Shown here: in pieces, positions 46,493 to 58,659 of the stretch
How the letters are laid out: each line of letters begins with the position of its first letter
Numbering within the stretch: the stretch's first letter is position 1
NCBI RefSeq assembly: GCF_036669915.1
Contig: NC_089320.1
Location: 22,303,948-22,367,947 of the forward strand
Origin: Pocillopora verrucosa
Taxonomy: Eukaryota; Cnidaria; Anthozoa; Scleractinia; Pocilloporidae
Length of the DNA: 64,000 nucleotides
Reading direction: 5' to 3'
The notes under the pieces: model-generated
What the model saw: the letters and a program-made list of their open reading frames with translations, nothing else
What the model was told of the DNA's origin: nothing
Database searches by the model: none
Position numbers and translations under genes: made by a program

Positions 46493-47639
46493 TATACCTT
46501 AACCTTATATGCAAAAATTGATAGAACAATAAAGCATTTTTTTTATTACCATATTATTATTATGATTATGATTTGTGTTTGACAGAAAAGTGTTCCTTTC
46601 ACCTAGCTTTTTATTTTCTCAAGTTTGCAAGTAATCACGGTTACTCCCGAAATCTCTAATTTATATACCGACCATAATAGTCCTTTGAAATTACCCCTTT
46701 TTCAGTATTTAAACAAGCGAGATCACCCAAATATTTGTCAAATATTTGCTAAAACTGATGAGTTAGTCTTTGATTTTCTTATGTCTCTACTTTACTTAGA
46801 TAAATTTCGTTTGGTTAAAACAGTTACATGTTTTACCACGCAATCGGGAAAAGACGGATTTTTCCATTTTCGTGACAAATTTTTTTATATATTTTCTCTA
46901 CGAAATAAATTCTATTATATTTTTGACCTGCGAATGATATTCAAGTTATCCTCGCTGGTGAGAAGCTCTTGCACCTGCCAGGAACAGTTCCTTATTTGTT
47001 CATCGGCAGAAATTTTGGACAAGATGGCGGCCGCGCTTGCGCATTTCGTCCATAATGGCGTCCAAATAATATAAGAAACTGTGCGGAATTGTGGAAAATT
47101 TCTAAAATATAACAATCAGGAGCTCATGGTCCCGTCTGCTCTCGATCGAGACATATTCAGTACTGATTCTGCTATTCATCAAACCTCACAGGGACTCGAT
47201 AAATAAAAACCACATACTTCCCGAGCCAGTTCGTTTGTCATTGATCATTGACCTAGATCGCCATACAGTTCTTCAAAATCCGTCGTTCTCCATCCCAAAC
47301 ACTCGCCTATTACAGGAATATCGCCACGCAACGCTCTCTCTCCAACAGGTACTATAGCTAGATGGCGTTGTGTGACTAGACCAAACAACGGCTGCGATTA
47401 GGAGATAACAGTAAGCGTGGCACCGATGCATTATATTTTTGCTTAGAAGTACTTAAACAATAGACCACAAAATACCTGTGTGAGTTCAGATAAATTGCTT
47501 CTTGTTTTGTTTTTCTTTTAAGGTGAAGTAATGCGATATTGTCGTTCTTTGGAAAGTTATGCTCTTAATCTGCTACAAAAATGAGAACATTTTCCGACCT
47601 CATCCCACCCAGCGGAAAAAAAAAATCTTGCATGCCACG

Positions 47640-48625
47640 TATGCCTACGCTTCAAAAACTTAATCTAGCCCCACATTTTAGATCACCCTTTACATTCAGT
47701 AATGTCATAAAAAAGAAGATTTTTTTGTGGAGAACATTATTATGTTTTTCACTCCCCACCTAAGCAGACCATGTTTTTAAAGTATCTCTAGACCAGATCA
47801 TTTCTTTAAGTTGCTTTCCTTTTATAAGTCGCCAATTCAGGTGCGAGAATCCAATCAATCAGTTCATTCTGAGCCAAACAAGCATGTAGAGCTGGGAAAC
47901 GGAATAAAATAATTATTAAGTACTGTTTGTTAATTGTCCATCATACACAAAGGATGGCGCAAAAAGTATCTTGATTACGACTTGTTTAGGTGGTTATATC
48001 CACTGAAGCTTAAAAAGTAAAAAAACAGACAAACAACACAGGTGGGGAAATGACTCTTGCAGATAGGTGTCAATTAGCGACAGGAAGTTTTTTTTTATTT
48101 TAATTTAAAGAACTGAAATGCTTTTTTCAACGAACTCACATTTCACTTTTTCAAATGAAGTTTAATAAAACTAAGCAGTTAAAATGATCACTTGATAACA
48201 TGATCATAACTATATACATTTCACGTCATCATGTTTGAATTGAAAAAATAACAACAGAATAAGAAACATTAATGGGGCATTGATGTGATTAACACGTGAA
48301 ACTGGCCGTACTATACAAGATATTGAATATTAAGTTAATAAAGGATAAATAAGCCATGAATATTAATTGGAAGGTAAAGTTGGTGCCCACCCAAAACTGG
48401 AGAGTTTTCAAATCAGGCTTTGAAAAGATCACGAAACATTTTGATTTATCATACATGCTTCGTTGTGTCTAACATCTTTTTCAATTGCAAAAACTCTTTA
48501 AGTGAAAGTTAATAATTCTTATTTGAACTTCGTAATGAGCCACGCTCATCACAGAGCAGTGGCTAAGCGGTAGAGCATCAGAGCAAGGAATCCGAAGGTC
48601 TGAGGACAAAGATGTGATTAAGGCA
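47640..48625. repeat. ~1-kb segmental duplicate of 62620-63620, with a truncated tRNA-SINE
   Basis: Collinear blocks are CACATTT.AGATCACCCTTTACATTCAG.AATGTCAT, CACCTAAGCAGA, TTTCTTTAAGTTGCTTTCCTTTTATAAG, AACACGTG/AACATGTGAAA and AATATTGAATATTAAGT.AATAAAGGAT. At 48548-48610 the segment ends in a tRNA-like A-box region (GTGGCTAAGCGGTAGAGCATC). No gene is supported. Confidence 0.7.
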
Positions 48626-48811
48626 CATCCAAAGATATCCCACATTTTAAAACGCTCTAGTCATCAAGATTTAAGCTTATTCGAATATTTTGGCGTGTTA
48701 TAAAGACAAAATTTCTTGAGGTATATTAAATAATGTCTGCACTTTGTTTTCAGGTAAAAAAAGTAAAAGTTCAAGTCAGTTCAGATTATAGTTGAAACAG
48801 TGGTCATGAGA

Positions 48812-51335
48812 TCACTCAGTCCCTCCAATCCAGAACTGCGTCGTTGCATCTGAACTTGAAGTACAACGGAATTTGGTGTTTATTATAGCGTATAACCCAA
48901 AGTTATCCTCCGATGCTATGGCCGCGTCTGTGTCGCTTCCATCAAAATCGCAAGATCCGGTAAGGTCACTGTCGATATGTAAAGGCCAAACTCCTTTAAA
49001 ATACCATGTCCGTGCGGTACAATTCATACACTTATTTTCCCGGATGTTGACGTAATCGTATGGCCGACAGGTTTCTACCACCGTGGGTACATCTCTGATG
49101 ATGTCAAAGTCTTCAAGTGAGGCTCTCAGGTAATCCGTATACACGGTGCCGTCTATGTTGTATTGACAAGTAGCTCTCCAGTGAGTCGAGTGATCTGTAA
49201 GCCAAAGAAGGGAAGGTCGTTCGATGAGGTACGCCTGCCAATTTGGGACGTCACCGCTGATGGCTTGGTAGTCATCATAAAACACGATGTGATTCTGCAG
49301 ACAAAATAGGAGAGTTTAAGCCGATAAAGAAGATCTTAGGTAATATCCACATTTTAACCGACTGCTTCCACTCCCACCCAAGCCGGTTGTTTTCATTGGA
49401 AAATAATAAACAGAAAACTCTAGTCAATGAGTGTTAGGAAGACTACCTGGAAAAGGTGTTTGTTGGACAAACTGAATGACTCAATCAGGTTCCAAGAAAA
49501 CCCAGGCTCTGAATGGAAATCACAGAATACTTGGAATTCTTTATTGCTGCCATCAATAACAGTGAACAACCCAGAAGAGTTGGATCCAGCCTCTTAGTAA
49601 TCCTGACAGCTTCTCCTCTGTTGAGTCTCGGTGTGATTTGAGTCATTTTTAGCTGTAAACAATCCAGACGAGTTGGATCCGGCTGCTGAGATGTCTCGAT
49701 TGGTTTGATTTCTTTCCACTTGAATTTCGCAATATTTCCCAGCAAACGCCACCGGACAAGAGCAGTTGAATCGAACACTTGTAGGTTCGCAGAGCTCAAT
49801 GCAGGTTCCTCCATTGAGGCACGAATTGTTCCTGCAGCAGCCATTGCTACATGTGACGTCATCAGTACACGAAGCAATGTGGTTAGGAGCCTTATATGCA
49901 AAAATTGGTAAAACAATAAAACAACTTTTCATTATTATATCATTATTATTATTATTATTATCCTAATTTGTGTTTGACAGAATTATGTTGCATAAACCTA
50001 GCTTTTTCTTTCATCAAGTTTGCAAGCAATCACGGTTGCTCCCGAAATCTCTAATGCCTCGCTCTGATAGGCTATTTTCATACCGACCGTGCCGGGGAAA
50101 AAGACGGATTTTTCCATTTTCATGACAATTTCTTTTTAATAAATTCTCTATGAAATAAATTCTATTATATTTTGACCTGAGAATGATGTTTAAGTTATCC
50201 TCGCTGTTGAGCAGCTCTTGCACCTGCAGGAACAGTTGCTTATTTGAATTGTTCTCCTTTAGTTTTCTGATTCCATTTTTGTATTTCATTTTTTTTTCAT
50301 TTCTCTTTTAAGAAAGATGTGTTTACTCTCAAGACCTGAAGGACCTTACAGTACAGACTGGGAAAATAGTATTTTTTTTTTCGAAGCCGTCAGTGTTGCA
50401 CAATAATTTAAATCTTCCAATATCTTTTGCAGCTGTTACCTCGAGCTCAAAACAATAACTGTTCTCTGTTTTGAAAAACTTCTGGGGAAGACATCAGCAT
50501 CTACAAGGATAGGTAGTCATAATTTGTTTTAGTATTGCTTCTGATTATTTGAGAAACTATTTTATGGGTCACCTTGCTTAGAAAACTCGGAAATCGTAAT
50601 CTTTTTGTCCCAAATAGAATTAAAGTGCAGCACAGCTGTAAGCATGTATATATATATTTATACATTTTTTTACATTTTGCAATCACTTTGTTCGCAGTAT
50701 GGACCTATTTTTTTAGTTTATCGCCACGCAGCAGCTTCTTCGGTTTTAAATATAACAAATGAGTGGCTGATATCTCAAGATGAAGACCTGGTATCATTCA
50801 TGGTAAAAATACCTCATGACATAATAAAGTTTAACATCTTAGTAAATTCCTCTATTCTTCTCTGTGCTCACTCGTACGCCCGCCTATGTATTATTATCTA
50901 TGAAACACCTCTTATCTCAAGATGAAGGCTACAAAGATGGGTTGTAAAAATATTCTATGACATTGAGAAATTTAGTACCTTGGTGGAATACTTTCTCCGC
51001 AGTACGTAGTAAACGCTTCTGTGGATGTTTTTCAGAGAGTTCCAGTTTATAAAATGGCTGCCTTCGTTCAACTCGCAGTATTTGGTGTTGTTCTTGACCT
51101 TGTAGTTTATCGACAAACATCGACAGTCGTTGATACACCACAGATAACACTGCTGTGGGTTTAAAGTGACAGAGTTGTGGAAGACATGGCCAACAAGCTC
51201 TTTATCATGTTCGGCGTCTTGTTGCTCATCAAAAGAGATCTTTTCACACTTTCCAGTGGAGCAGAAGCCTTTCACTTGAAAAGCTGAAATGAGTATACAA
51301 AAAAACTTTGCAACCATCATTTCTATCGTTTTCAC
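48812..51335 (-). pseudogene. Array copy 5: nearly intact PAN + EGF + fibrinogen-like gene with one premature stop
   Basis: Exons 51335-50979, 49890-49447 and 49294-48812 keep consensus splice sites and phase 0. Exon 1 reads MMVAKFFCILISAFQVKGFC and CYLWCINDCRCLSINYKV. Exon 3 ends FWIGGTE. Exon 2 is 444 nt instead of 345. The extra 99 nt (33 codons, in frame) duplicate the segment around SCQDY, giving two AGSNSSGLFT blocks. Between them CAG GAT TAC TAA GAG replaces the Lys codon found in relatives. Apart from this TAA everything is open, so it may be a very young pseudogene or a sequencing error could be involved. Confidence 0.8.
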
Positions 51336-51387
51336 ACCCCACCTGGGGAAGCGATGTTTCTCATAATGGCCTTTCTTGAGCAGATTA

Positions 51388-51441
51388 CTTATTTAAGATA
51401 TCGCTCATCCCTATGCGTCAATCAACGTGTAAGAAACCAAT
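51388..51441 (-). promoter_or_regulatory. Array-copy 5 promoter (TATA-like and CCAAT)
   Basis: CTTAAATAAG (plus 51388-51397) and ATTGG (plus CCAAT 51437-51441) have the same spacing and flanks as in copy 1, consistent with duplication of gene plus promoter. Confidence 0.5.
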
Positions 51442-52500
51442 CAAATGAGTTCACAGAAAATAACTTCCCAATATGAATTTTCAAGGTTCAGAAAAGTAAC
51501 AAAAACAAGTGATAAAATGAATGTTTCCAATTATGGCACACAAATAACATGATCCAGATGTTCTACTTAAGACATTACTTCACATTTTTTTTCCTTCCAA
51601 AACTGCGCACATGTCGTCGAAAACACATGTGGGATACCATAAGTTAGTTTTTCTGGGTTTTTGCGGATAGTGTTTACTCTTAAATCTAACACATTGATAA
51701 TGACTATATCAACCCCTTGTAAAATTCAGTTCTGTTTCTGATTTCCATCCAGTTAAACCATACTGACGGCACTTTTATTCGCATCAAATTTTAAATATTT
51801 TTTGAAAATAGAAGAAAGGAGAAACACTCGACTTGCACTCGTGTTTCTCCCTAACCTTCGTTCATGCTCAAGCCGCTTCCTACGTGCTTTACAACACAAC
51901 TTGCTGATCACAGAAAAGGCTTCTTTATTTGTTTTTAAATAACACACAGGTAGAACTGCGTGCGGAATGCAAAACAGGGTGATTACGTTGAATGCTTAAT
52001 ACCTTTTATAATTTATTTTCACTTCAATGTTGGCAAAACAAACAAGACAATATCTACATATGAATTTGAATGATTAACTATTGATATCTTGACGCCAAAT
52101 AAATGATAACCTTCACAGTATGAGGAGAATTCAGTTGTTTTATTCATGAAGCAAACTCGTTACGCTCACTGTCTGCCAGCAAGGACTTGCGGAATAATAT
52201 CACTTTTGAAATCATTGTTTTGCTCATGTCAGAGATTAAAATACAGCAAGACATTGAGAAAACAAAAGGATAAAATGCGGTTGATTTTGATATCGAGTAA
52301 TGTCCGACTACATCTACTAAATAAAAAGCAGGCGATAGAGTTAGTTACAAATAGCATTTTGACGAAATATTCAGAAACAGAATTTTTCTGTATTACACAA
52401 CCAATCCACAATTGCTCGATTTTGTTGTACAGAAAAGAAATTTAATATTCAATCGGTTCTTAGAGTTGAGATTTTCGCTAAGTGTTCGAAAAAAAGAGAA
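51440..52500. repeat. Spacer module U (copy 2)
   Basis: Counterpart of 24800-26060. The minus-strand stretch 51947-51753 encodes KARRKRLEHERRLGRNTSAS and related residues, the longest open version of the short conserved frame in the three copies. No complete gene is present. Confidence 0.6.
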
Positions 52501-52610
52501 TATGGTAAATTTTATTGTGACACATTCGACTAACAAATTGACGTTGTCTCAATAGACCCATATCATTGACCTTACACACTCGCTCTAAATCAAAACAAAA
52601 TTGCATATTT

Positions 52611-52654
<44 letters not shown>
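52611..52654. repeat. (TA)n microsatellite at the exon-3 deletion breakpoint of array copy 6
   Basis: About 22 TA units. Immediately right of it, at 52655, the sequence resumes with CATCAGTTGGCAAAGATCACTATC, which in the other copies lies just upstream of exon 3. Confidence 0.92.
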
Positions 52655-52656
<2 letters not shown>

Positions 52657-53350
52657 TCAGTTGGCAAAGATCACTATCATATTCGTGAACTTAAGATCAC
52701 TGCAGCTTGAGACAGAAATTAACCTGAGTACTATTATCAAATTGAAGCATTACTGCTATGACGCTTGAGTCTGGATAGTCATGTATAAAAACAATATTTT
52801 TTTGTTGACATAATTATTCGAAGCATTCATTAGTAACGAAAGCTTCTATGAAGAGAGACGAACTTAAAATACGAAGCAAAAATTCAAAATGATAAAGGCA
52901 TTTCCTATTTGAGGGCACTTAATTTTCACATCCTCGTTATTTTCTGTAGACGAGAAAGAACAGGACATAGTTCTTTATGGCTTTAAAATCTTAGAAACAT
53001 GACTTGAAAAAGATGTTTGTCGGACAAACTGAGAACAATTATATCAGGTTCCATGCGAACCCAGGCTCATAGTCAAAATCACAGAATACTTGGAAAGTTT
53101 GGTTTCTGTCATCAAAGACGGTGTACAATCCAGAGGCGGTGAACCTGGCTGCTTTGTAATCCTGACAGCTTCTTCTCAGCTGAATCTCGCAGTGTTTACC
53201 AACAAACGGTACAGGGTAGGAACAGTTGTGCTGAACACTTGTTGGCTCACAGATCTTATTACAGGTTCCTCCATTGAGACACGGGTTGTTCCTGCAGCAG
53301 ACATTGGTACACGCGACGTCATCAGCACATGGAACGGTGTGGTTAGGAGT

Positions 53351-53484
53351 CATGACAGGACGGATAATGCATGCACTGTAAGTACCTCCCGTTGTTCCAT
53401 ACAAAGCCTTAGAAAAGTTTTCTAAGGCTTTGTATAGGACAACGGGAGGTACTTACAGTCCACGCGTTTTTCCGTCCTGTCATG
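53351..53484. repeat. ~67-bp-arm hairpin (near-perfect palindrome) at copy 6 exon 2
   Basis: Arms begin and end CATGACAGGACGGA/TCCGTCCTGTCATG and meet at AGAAAAGTTTTCT. Arms are almost identical over about 67 bp, including ACTGTAAGTACCTCCCGTTGT. It replaces about 60 bp of the exon 2 acceptor region. It could be a foldback element or a snapback duplication. Confidence 0.88.
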
Positions 53485-54083
53485 TATAATCATGATCCTA
53501 ATTTGAGTTTAACAGAAAAGTGTTGCATTAACTTAGCTATTTCTTTTATAAGTTTGCAAGCAATCACGGTTGCTCCCGAAATCTCTAATGCCTCGCTCTG
53601 ACAGGCTATTTTTTATACCGACCATGCCATAATGGTCCATTAAAATTGCCCCTTTTTCAATATTTAAACAAGCGAGATCACCCAATGTCAAATATTTGCT
53701 AAAATTGATCAGTGAGTCTTAGATTTTCTTATATCTCTTCTTTAGTTTGATCAATTTCGTTTGGTGAAAACAATCACATGTTTTACCACGAAATCGGGAA
53801 AAGACGTTTTTTTTTTTCCATTTTCGTGACACATTTTTTATAGTGTCTCTACGAAATAAATCCTATTAGATTTCTGACCTGCGAATAATATTCAAGCTAT
53901 CCTCGTTATTGAGCAGCTCTCGCACATGCCAGGAACAGTTCTTTATTTGAATGTTTCTCAGTTAGTTGTCTGATTCTATTTTTGTATTTCATTATTCGAA
54001 AGATTCATCTCTTTTCGTAAAAATTTAAAAATCATGTAATTATCTAATAATGCATTTATTTCTCAGTTAGTTGACTCTCTCTT

Positions 54084-54126
54084 GACTCTGATGATGACTT
54101 CCGCTCAGGTTGTCGAAACGTCAGTC
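54084..54126 (+). ncRNA. Hammerhead ribozyme motif (second PLE family)
   Basis: GACT (stem I), CTGATGA (core), T, GACTTCC-GCTCA-GGTTGTC (stem II: GAC/GTC and CC/GG around a symmetric TT.TT loop), GAA, ACGT, C, AGTC (stem I'). All conserved core positions are present; the single T after CTGATGA is an extra, bulged base. The flanking TCACCACTACCGCCAACAG continues the repeat. Confidence 0.6.
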
Positions 54127-55559
54127 ACCACTACCGCCAACAGTCCTTCTCAGGACTACACTCACCCGGACGATCAAACTACACTGTTAAATGCAATTAT
54201 TTCTATTGACATGTACGCAATGCGGACCTATTTTTATAATTTATTGTCAACAACAAATAAATGACTAATATCTTAAGAAGAAGACCTGAAATCATTCATG
54301 GCAAAAATACCTTATGACATAATAAGGTTTAATACCTTAGTAAATTATTTTCTTCCAAGTTTGAAATAAATGGATCTGAATTATTTATCAAAGACATCTT
54401 GTTTGTAAAATGGCTGCCTTTGTTCAACTCGCAGTATTTGGTGTCGTTCTTGACTTTGTAGTTTATCGACAGACATCGACAGTCGTTAATACAAAGCAGA
54501 TAGCACTGCTGTGGGTTAGCAGTGACAGACTTGTGGAAGACATGGCCGACAAGCTCTTTGTCATGTTCGGCGTTTTGTTGCTCAACGAAAGAGATCTTTT
54601 CACGTTTTCCAGTGAAGCAGAACCCTTTTACTTGAAAGGCTGAAACGAGTATCCAAAAAAACCTTGCAACCATCATTTTTATCGTTTTCACACCCCGCTT
54701 GCTTCTCATAATGTCCTTCCTGAGCAGATTACCTATTTAAGACATCGCCCATCCCTATGTGTCAATCAACGCGTAAGAAACCAGGCAAATGGCTTCGCAG
54801 GAAATAACTTCTCAATATGTATATTCAAGGTTCGGAAAAGTAACAAAAACAAGGGGTAAAATCGACGTGCGTGATATTTTTCGATTATGGTGCACAAAAA
54901 ACTTGATGCAAATGTTCTACTTAAGACTAACTCCCAAACACACAGGCATAACTTCAAATTTCTTCCTTCCAAAACTGCGAACGTGTTATTTAAAACACAT
55001 GTGGGATAACCTGGGCTAGTTTTTTCTGGGTTTTTCGCAGGTAGTGTTTACGCTTAAATCTAGCATATTGATAGTTATTAAATAAACCCCATATGAAATT
55101 CAGTTTTTCAGTTGTTTGTTTCTGATTTTCATCCAGTCAAACCTGATTTAACTGAACACGCTTTGCTGGTGTGAATGGGATTTTAGCCTGATTCTCTGAC
55201 TCTGATTACTAACTCTGAAACGGATGCTTTTACCTACAGTATCGGTATATACGAAGGGGCGCGCTCAAACCTTTGTTTCCATTGCGGAAACGTAACGGCT
55301 AGCACGTGTTTCTGTAAACAGAATCATGACGTTTTACTGATGACATTTAATGATGAAAAATATAAGGTCATACAACCAAACTGGCATAACTGTTAAATTC
55401 TATTCAAATTGTAATGATGTCAGAGCGACTGCGATCATGCTGAGGTCCATCGCGGCTAGCTCATCATAGTAATATCTACTCATCGCAGTGAAACAAGCAT
55501 CAGAATTACATCGTCCGCCTTATAAGTGAACAACTACGAGCTTGCTCTGATATCCACAT

Positions 55560-55700
55560 TTTCCGGTGGAGCAGTAGCCCTTAACTTTAAAAGCTGAAAT
55601 AAGTATACAAAAAAACTTTGCAACCATCATTTTTATCGTTTTCACACCCCAGCTGGGGAAACGATGTTTCTCAAAATGTCCTTCTTGAGCAGATTACTTA
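55560..55700 (-). pseudogene. Array copy 7: orphan signal-peptide exon fragment with promoter
   Basis: The minus strand reads MKTIKMMVAKFFCILISAFK then VKGYCSTG, and is interrupted at about 55560 inside the first part of the PAN domain. The upstream CCAAT (about 55745) and CTTAAATAAG (about 55696) are kept. No PAN core, EGF or third exon follows in the next kilobase. Confidence 0.7.
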
Positions 55701-55739
55701 TTTAAGATATCGCCCATCCCTATGTGTCAATCAACGTGT

Positions 55740-57920
55740 AAGAAACCAATCAAATGAGTTTACAGAAAATAACTTCACAAGATGAATATTCAAGGTTCGG
55801 AAAAGTAACAAAAACAAGTGTTAAAATCGACGTGCGTGATATTTTCCGATTGTGGCGCGCAAAAAACTTGATGCAGATGTTCAACATAAGACCACCTCCC
55901 ACGCACACGGACATAACTTTAAATTTCTTACTTTCAAAACTGCGAACGTGTTGTCTAAAACACACGGGGGATAACCTAGGCTAGTTTTTATGGGTTTTGC
56001 AGTTAGTGCTTACGCTTAAATTTAGAACATATATAGACATCGATAAACCCCATGTAAAATTCAGTTTTTCAGGTGTCTGTTTCTGATTTTCATCCAGTTA
56101 AACCTGATTTGACGAAACACGCTTTGCTGATGGAAATGGGATTTTTGCCTGATTCTCTGACTCTGATTTTTATCCAGCTCTGAGACGCACGCTATTACCT
56201 ACAGTATTGGCAGATACGAAGGGGGCATGCTCAAACCTTTGTTTCCATTGCGGAAACACAACTGCTAACACTTGTTTCCGTAAACAGAATCATGACGTTT
56301 TAGTGATGACATTTAATGATGAAAAATATAGGGTCATATAACCAAACTGGTATAACTGTTAAATTTTATTCAAATCATGATGGTGTCGGAGTGACTGAGA
56401 TCATGTTGAGGTCCATCGCGGCTAGCTCATCATGGCGATATCTGGTCATCGTTGGGAAACAAGCATCAGAAATTACATCGTCCGCCCTTTGAGTGAACAA
56501 CTAGGAGCTTGCTCTGATATCCTTTCCGATTTGTTGAATGGAAGGCTAAATCAGTCACAACAGCTGAGTTTACCGGTGATCTCACTCTGGTAACCAGAGC
56601 AATCTTCATGTTCCTGTGAATTCAGCTGTCGCTTATTCATATAACACATGCCTTGAGCAATTTGTTTCTCTTATTGTCATCTAAAAAAAACTTGCGTGCT
56701 TTTATGAGCCACAGTTCGGTTGGATTTCACTGAATATTTCAATTTTAGATTCTCTATTAAAACTAAAAACAACTTCAAGCACAAGAGTTGAATTTGACCT
56801 GCCGAACTATTTCAGTTTGTGAGCTATTGCAGAACTTTGATTGTTTGACATTTGGCGTTGATCTTATTTAACCAATCAGATAATTAGAACCATTCTAACA
56901 ACGATTCTGATTGCCTTATTTTAGTATGTTTTATGAGAATTTAAAACATACTGACGACACCTTGTTTGCATCAAACATTGCATATTATTTTGAAAATAGA
57001 AAATTATGCGTGATGAATTTGACCCATGAAAAAGTGAGAAACACTCGAGGTCTCGTGTTTCTCCTTACATTTCTTTCGTGCTCAAGCCGCTTCCTACGTG
57101 CTTTACTAGAGAACGTACTGAGCACAGTCAAGGCTTCTTTATTCTTTTGAAAATAACACACTGGTAGATCTGCGTGCAGAAAGCAAAACAAGGTGATTTT
57201 ATTGAATGCTTAATTTGGTTTCCTTCAATATTGGCAAAGACAATATCTACATATGAGTTTGAATGATTAATTATTGATATCCTGACGCCAAATAAATGAT
57301 AACCTTTATCATACGAGTTCACACTTGCAATATCAGTTTAAAGTGTGAGGAGAATTCAGCTGTTTTATTCCAGAAGCAAACTTGCTACGCTCACTGCCTG
57401 CGAATTTGCGGAACAATATCACTCTTTTGAAATCATTGCTTTGGACTACAAGAGATCTAAAGACAGCAAGACATTGAGAATACAAAGGATAGAATGCGGG
57501 AAAGCTATTGGCAAGGAACCCCTCCGGAGAACGAACAGAAGTAAGGAAGAAAAAATGGTTCATAGAAAAAAATCTATCGTCCACAGTTTATACGATATTA
57601 ATCGAAAGGGAAAATTTGACGGGTCTTTAAAAGTAACGCCGACTCATTACGTTGCACTAAGGTGCACATAGTTACAACAAAAAAAAGTTGATTTTTGACA
57701 TCGATTTTTGTCCAACTACAGCTGCAGAAAGAAAAACAGGCGATAAAATAAATTACAAATAGCAGTTGACGAAATATTCAGTGTCGACAGTGTCTGTATG
57801 AGACAACCAATCCATGATTGCTCGATTTTGTTGAACAGAAAAAAAAATTTAATATTCAATCGGTTCCTAGAGTTGAGAATTTCTTTTTGCGTTTAGAAAA
57901 ATATTATGGTAAATAAACTC
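55740..57920. repeat. Spacer module U (copy 3), expanded
   Basis: Counterpart of 24800-26060 with an internal insertion. 55200-55560 and 56180-56525 are also duplicates of each other (CGAAGGGG.C.TGCTCAAACCTTTGTTTCCATTGCGGAAAC; GGTCCATCGCGGCTAGCTCATCAT), so a second tandem unit of about 960 bp is nested here. No gene is supported. Confidence 0.6.
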
Positions 57921-58659
57921 CAATCTAATCAAGGGTAATATCTGAGGCAAAATTGATAAAGTTACTGTTGCAATTTCCTTCGACAATTTCTTCTTACCAT
58001 GGCAGCCAGCACCTTGAAAAGATTTTACAGAAAATAGAAATTAAATGTTAAAAAGAAGAAAGAGGAACCCATGGCTACAACTGAAACTCCATGTGTAAAG
58101 TTTACGGCCGGCCTTTTCATGAGTGGATTTTCAGGGAGAACAGAGAACACTTGCCCCTAACAGAGTATTGAGGGGTGACTATAGGAAATTGACTGCCAAT
58201 GAGGCGGAATCATTAGAATATTACAGAGCCACAGGAGGATCAGATAAATCTTTACTTTGACACAACTAACAAATTGACATCGTCTCCATAGACCCTTGTT
58301 ATTGACCTTACATACTCGCTCTTATGTAAATCAAAACAAAGTTGCATATGTACAAGCATAACTAAAAAATCTGGCAAACATGTTCCAAACCTGCAAACTG
58401 CTTCTACAGCTAAGACGTTGTATAATAATACTTTTAGGAGATACGATAAAAAAAGGAATTTTCATCTTTACGCACGGTTAAAACGGACTGTTATACTTGC
58501 ATGCATCTAGTTGCACAGAAATTAAACGAGGATCTCTAACAGTCTTTTTTGAGCCTGTAAACTGCTTAGTTCCAAAACTACTCAGCTGGTGATCAAGTGT
58601 AATAAAAACAATAAATAAAAATAATAAAGTGTAATAAAACTAATCATGTTTGTAAATAC

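Larger units (their letters stand above)
53010..54709 (-). pseudogene. Array copy 6: PAN and EGF exons only, pseudogene lacking exon 3
   Basis: Exon 1 (54709-about 54340) reads MMVARFFWILVSAFQVKGFC and CYLLCINDCRCLSINYKV. One PAN-region Cys is Arg (GKREK), and a one-base deletion near the end shifts the frame (NNSDPFISNLEE). Exon 2 (about 53350-53010) has CSYPVPF for CSCPVPF and NVCC for NGCC, a TAA at 53039-53041 and a damaged donor. Its 5' edge is a large hairpin. The third exon is deleted at the (TA)n tract. Loss of conserved cysteines shows relaxed selection. Confidence 0.87.
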
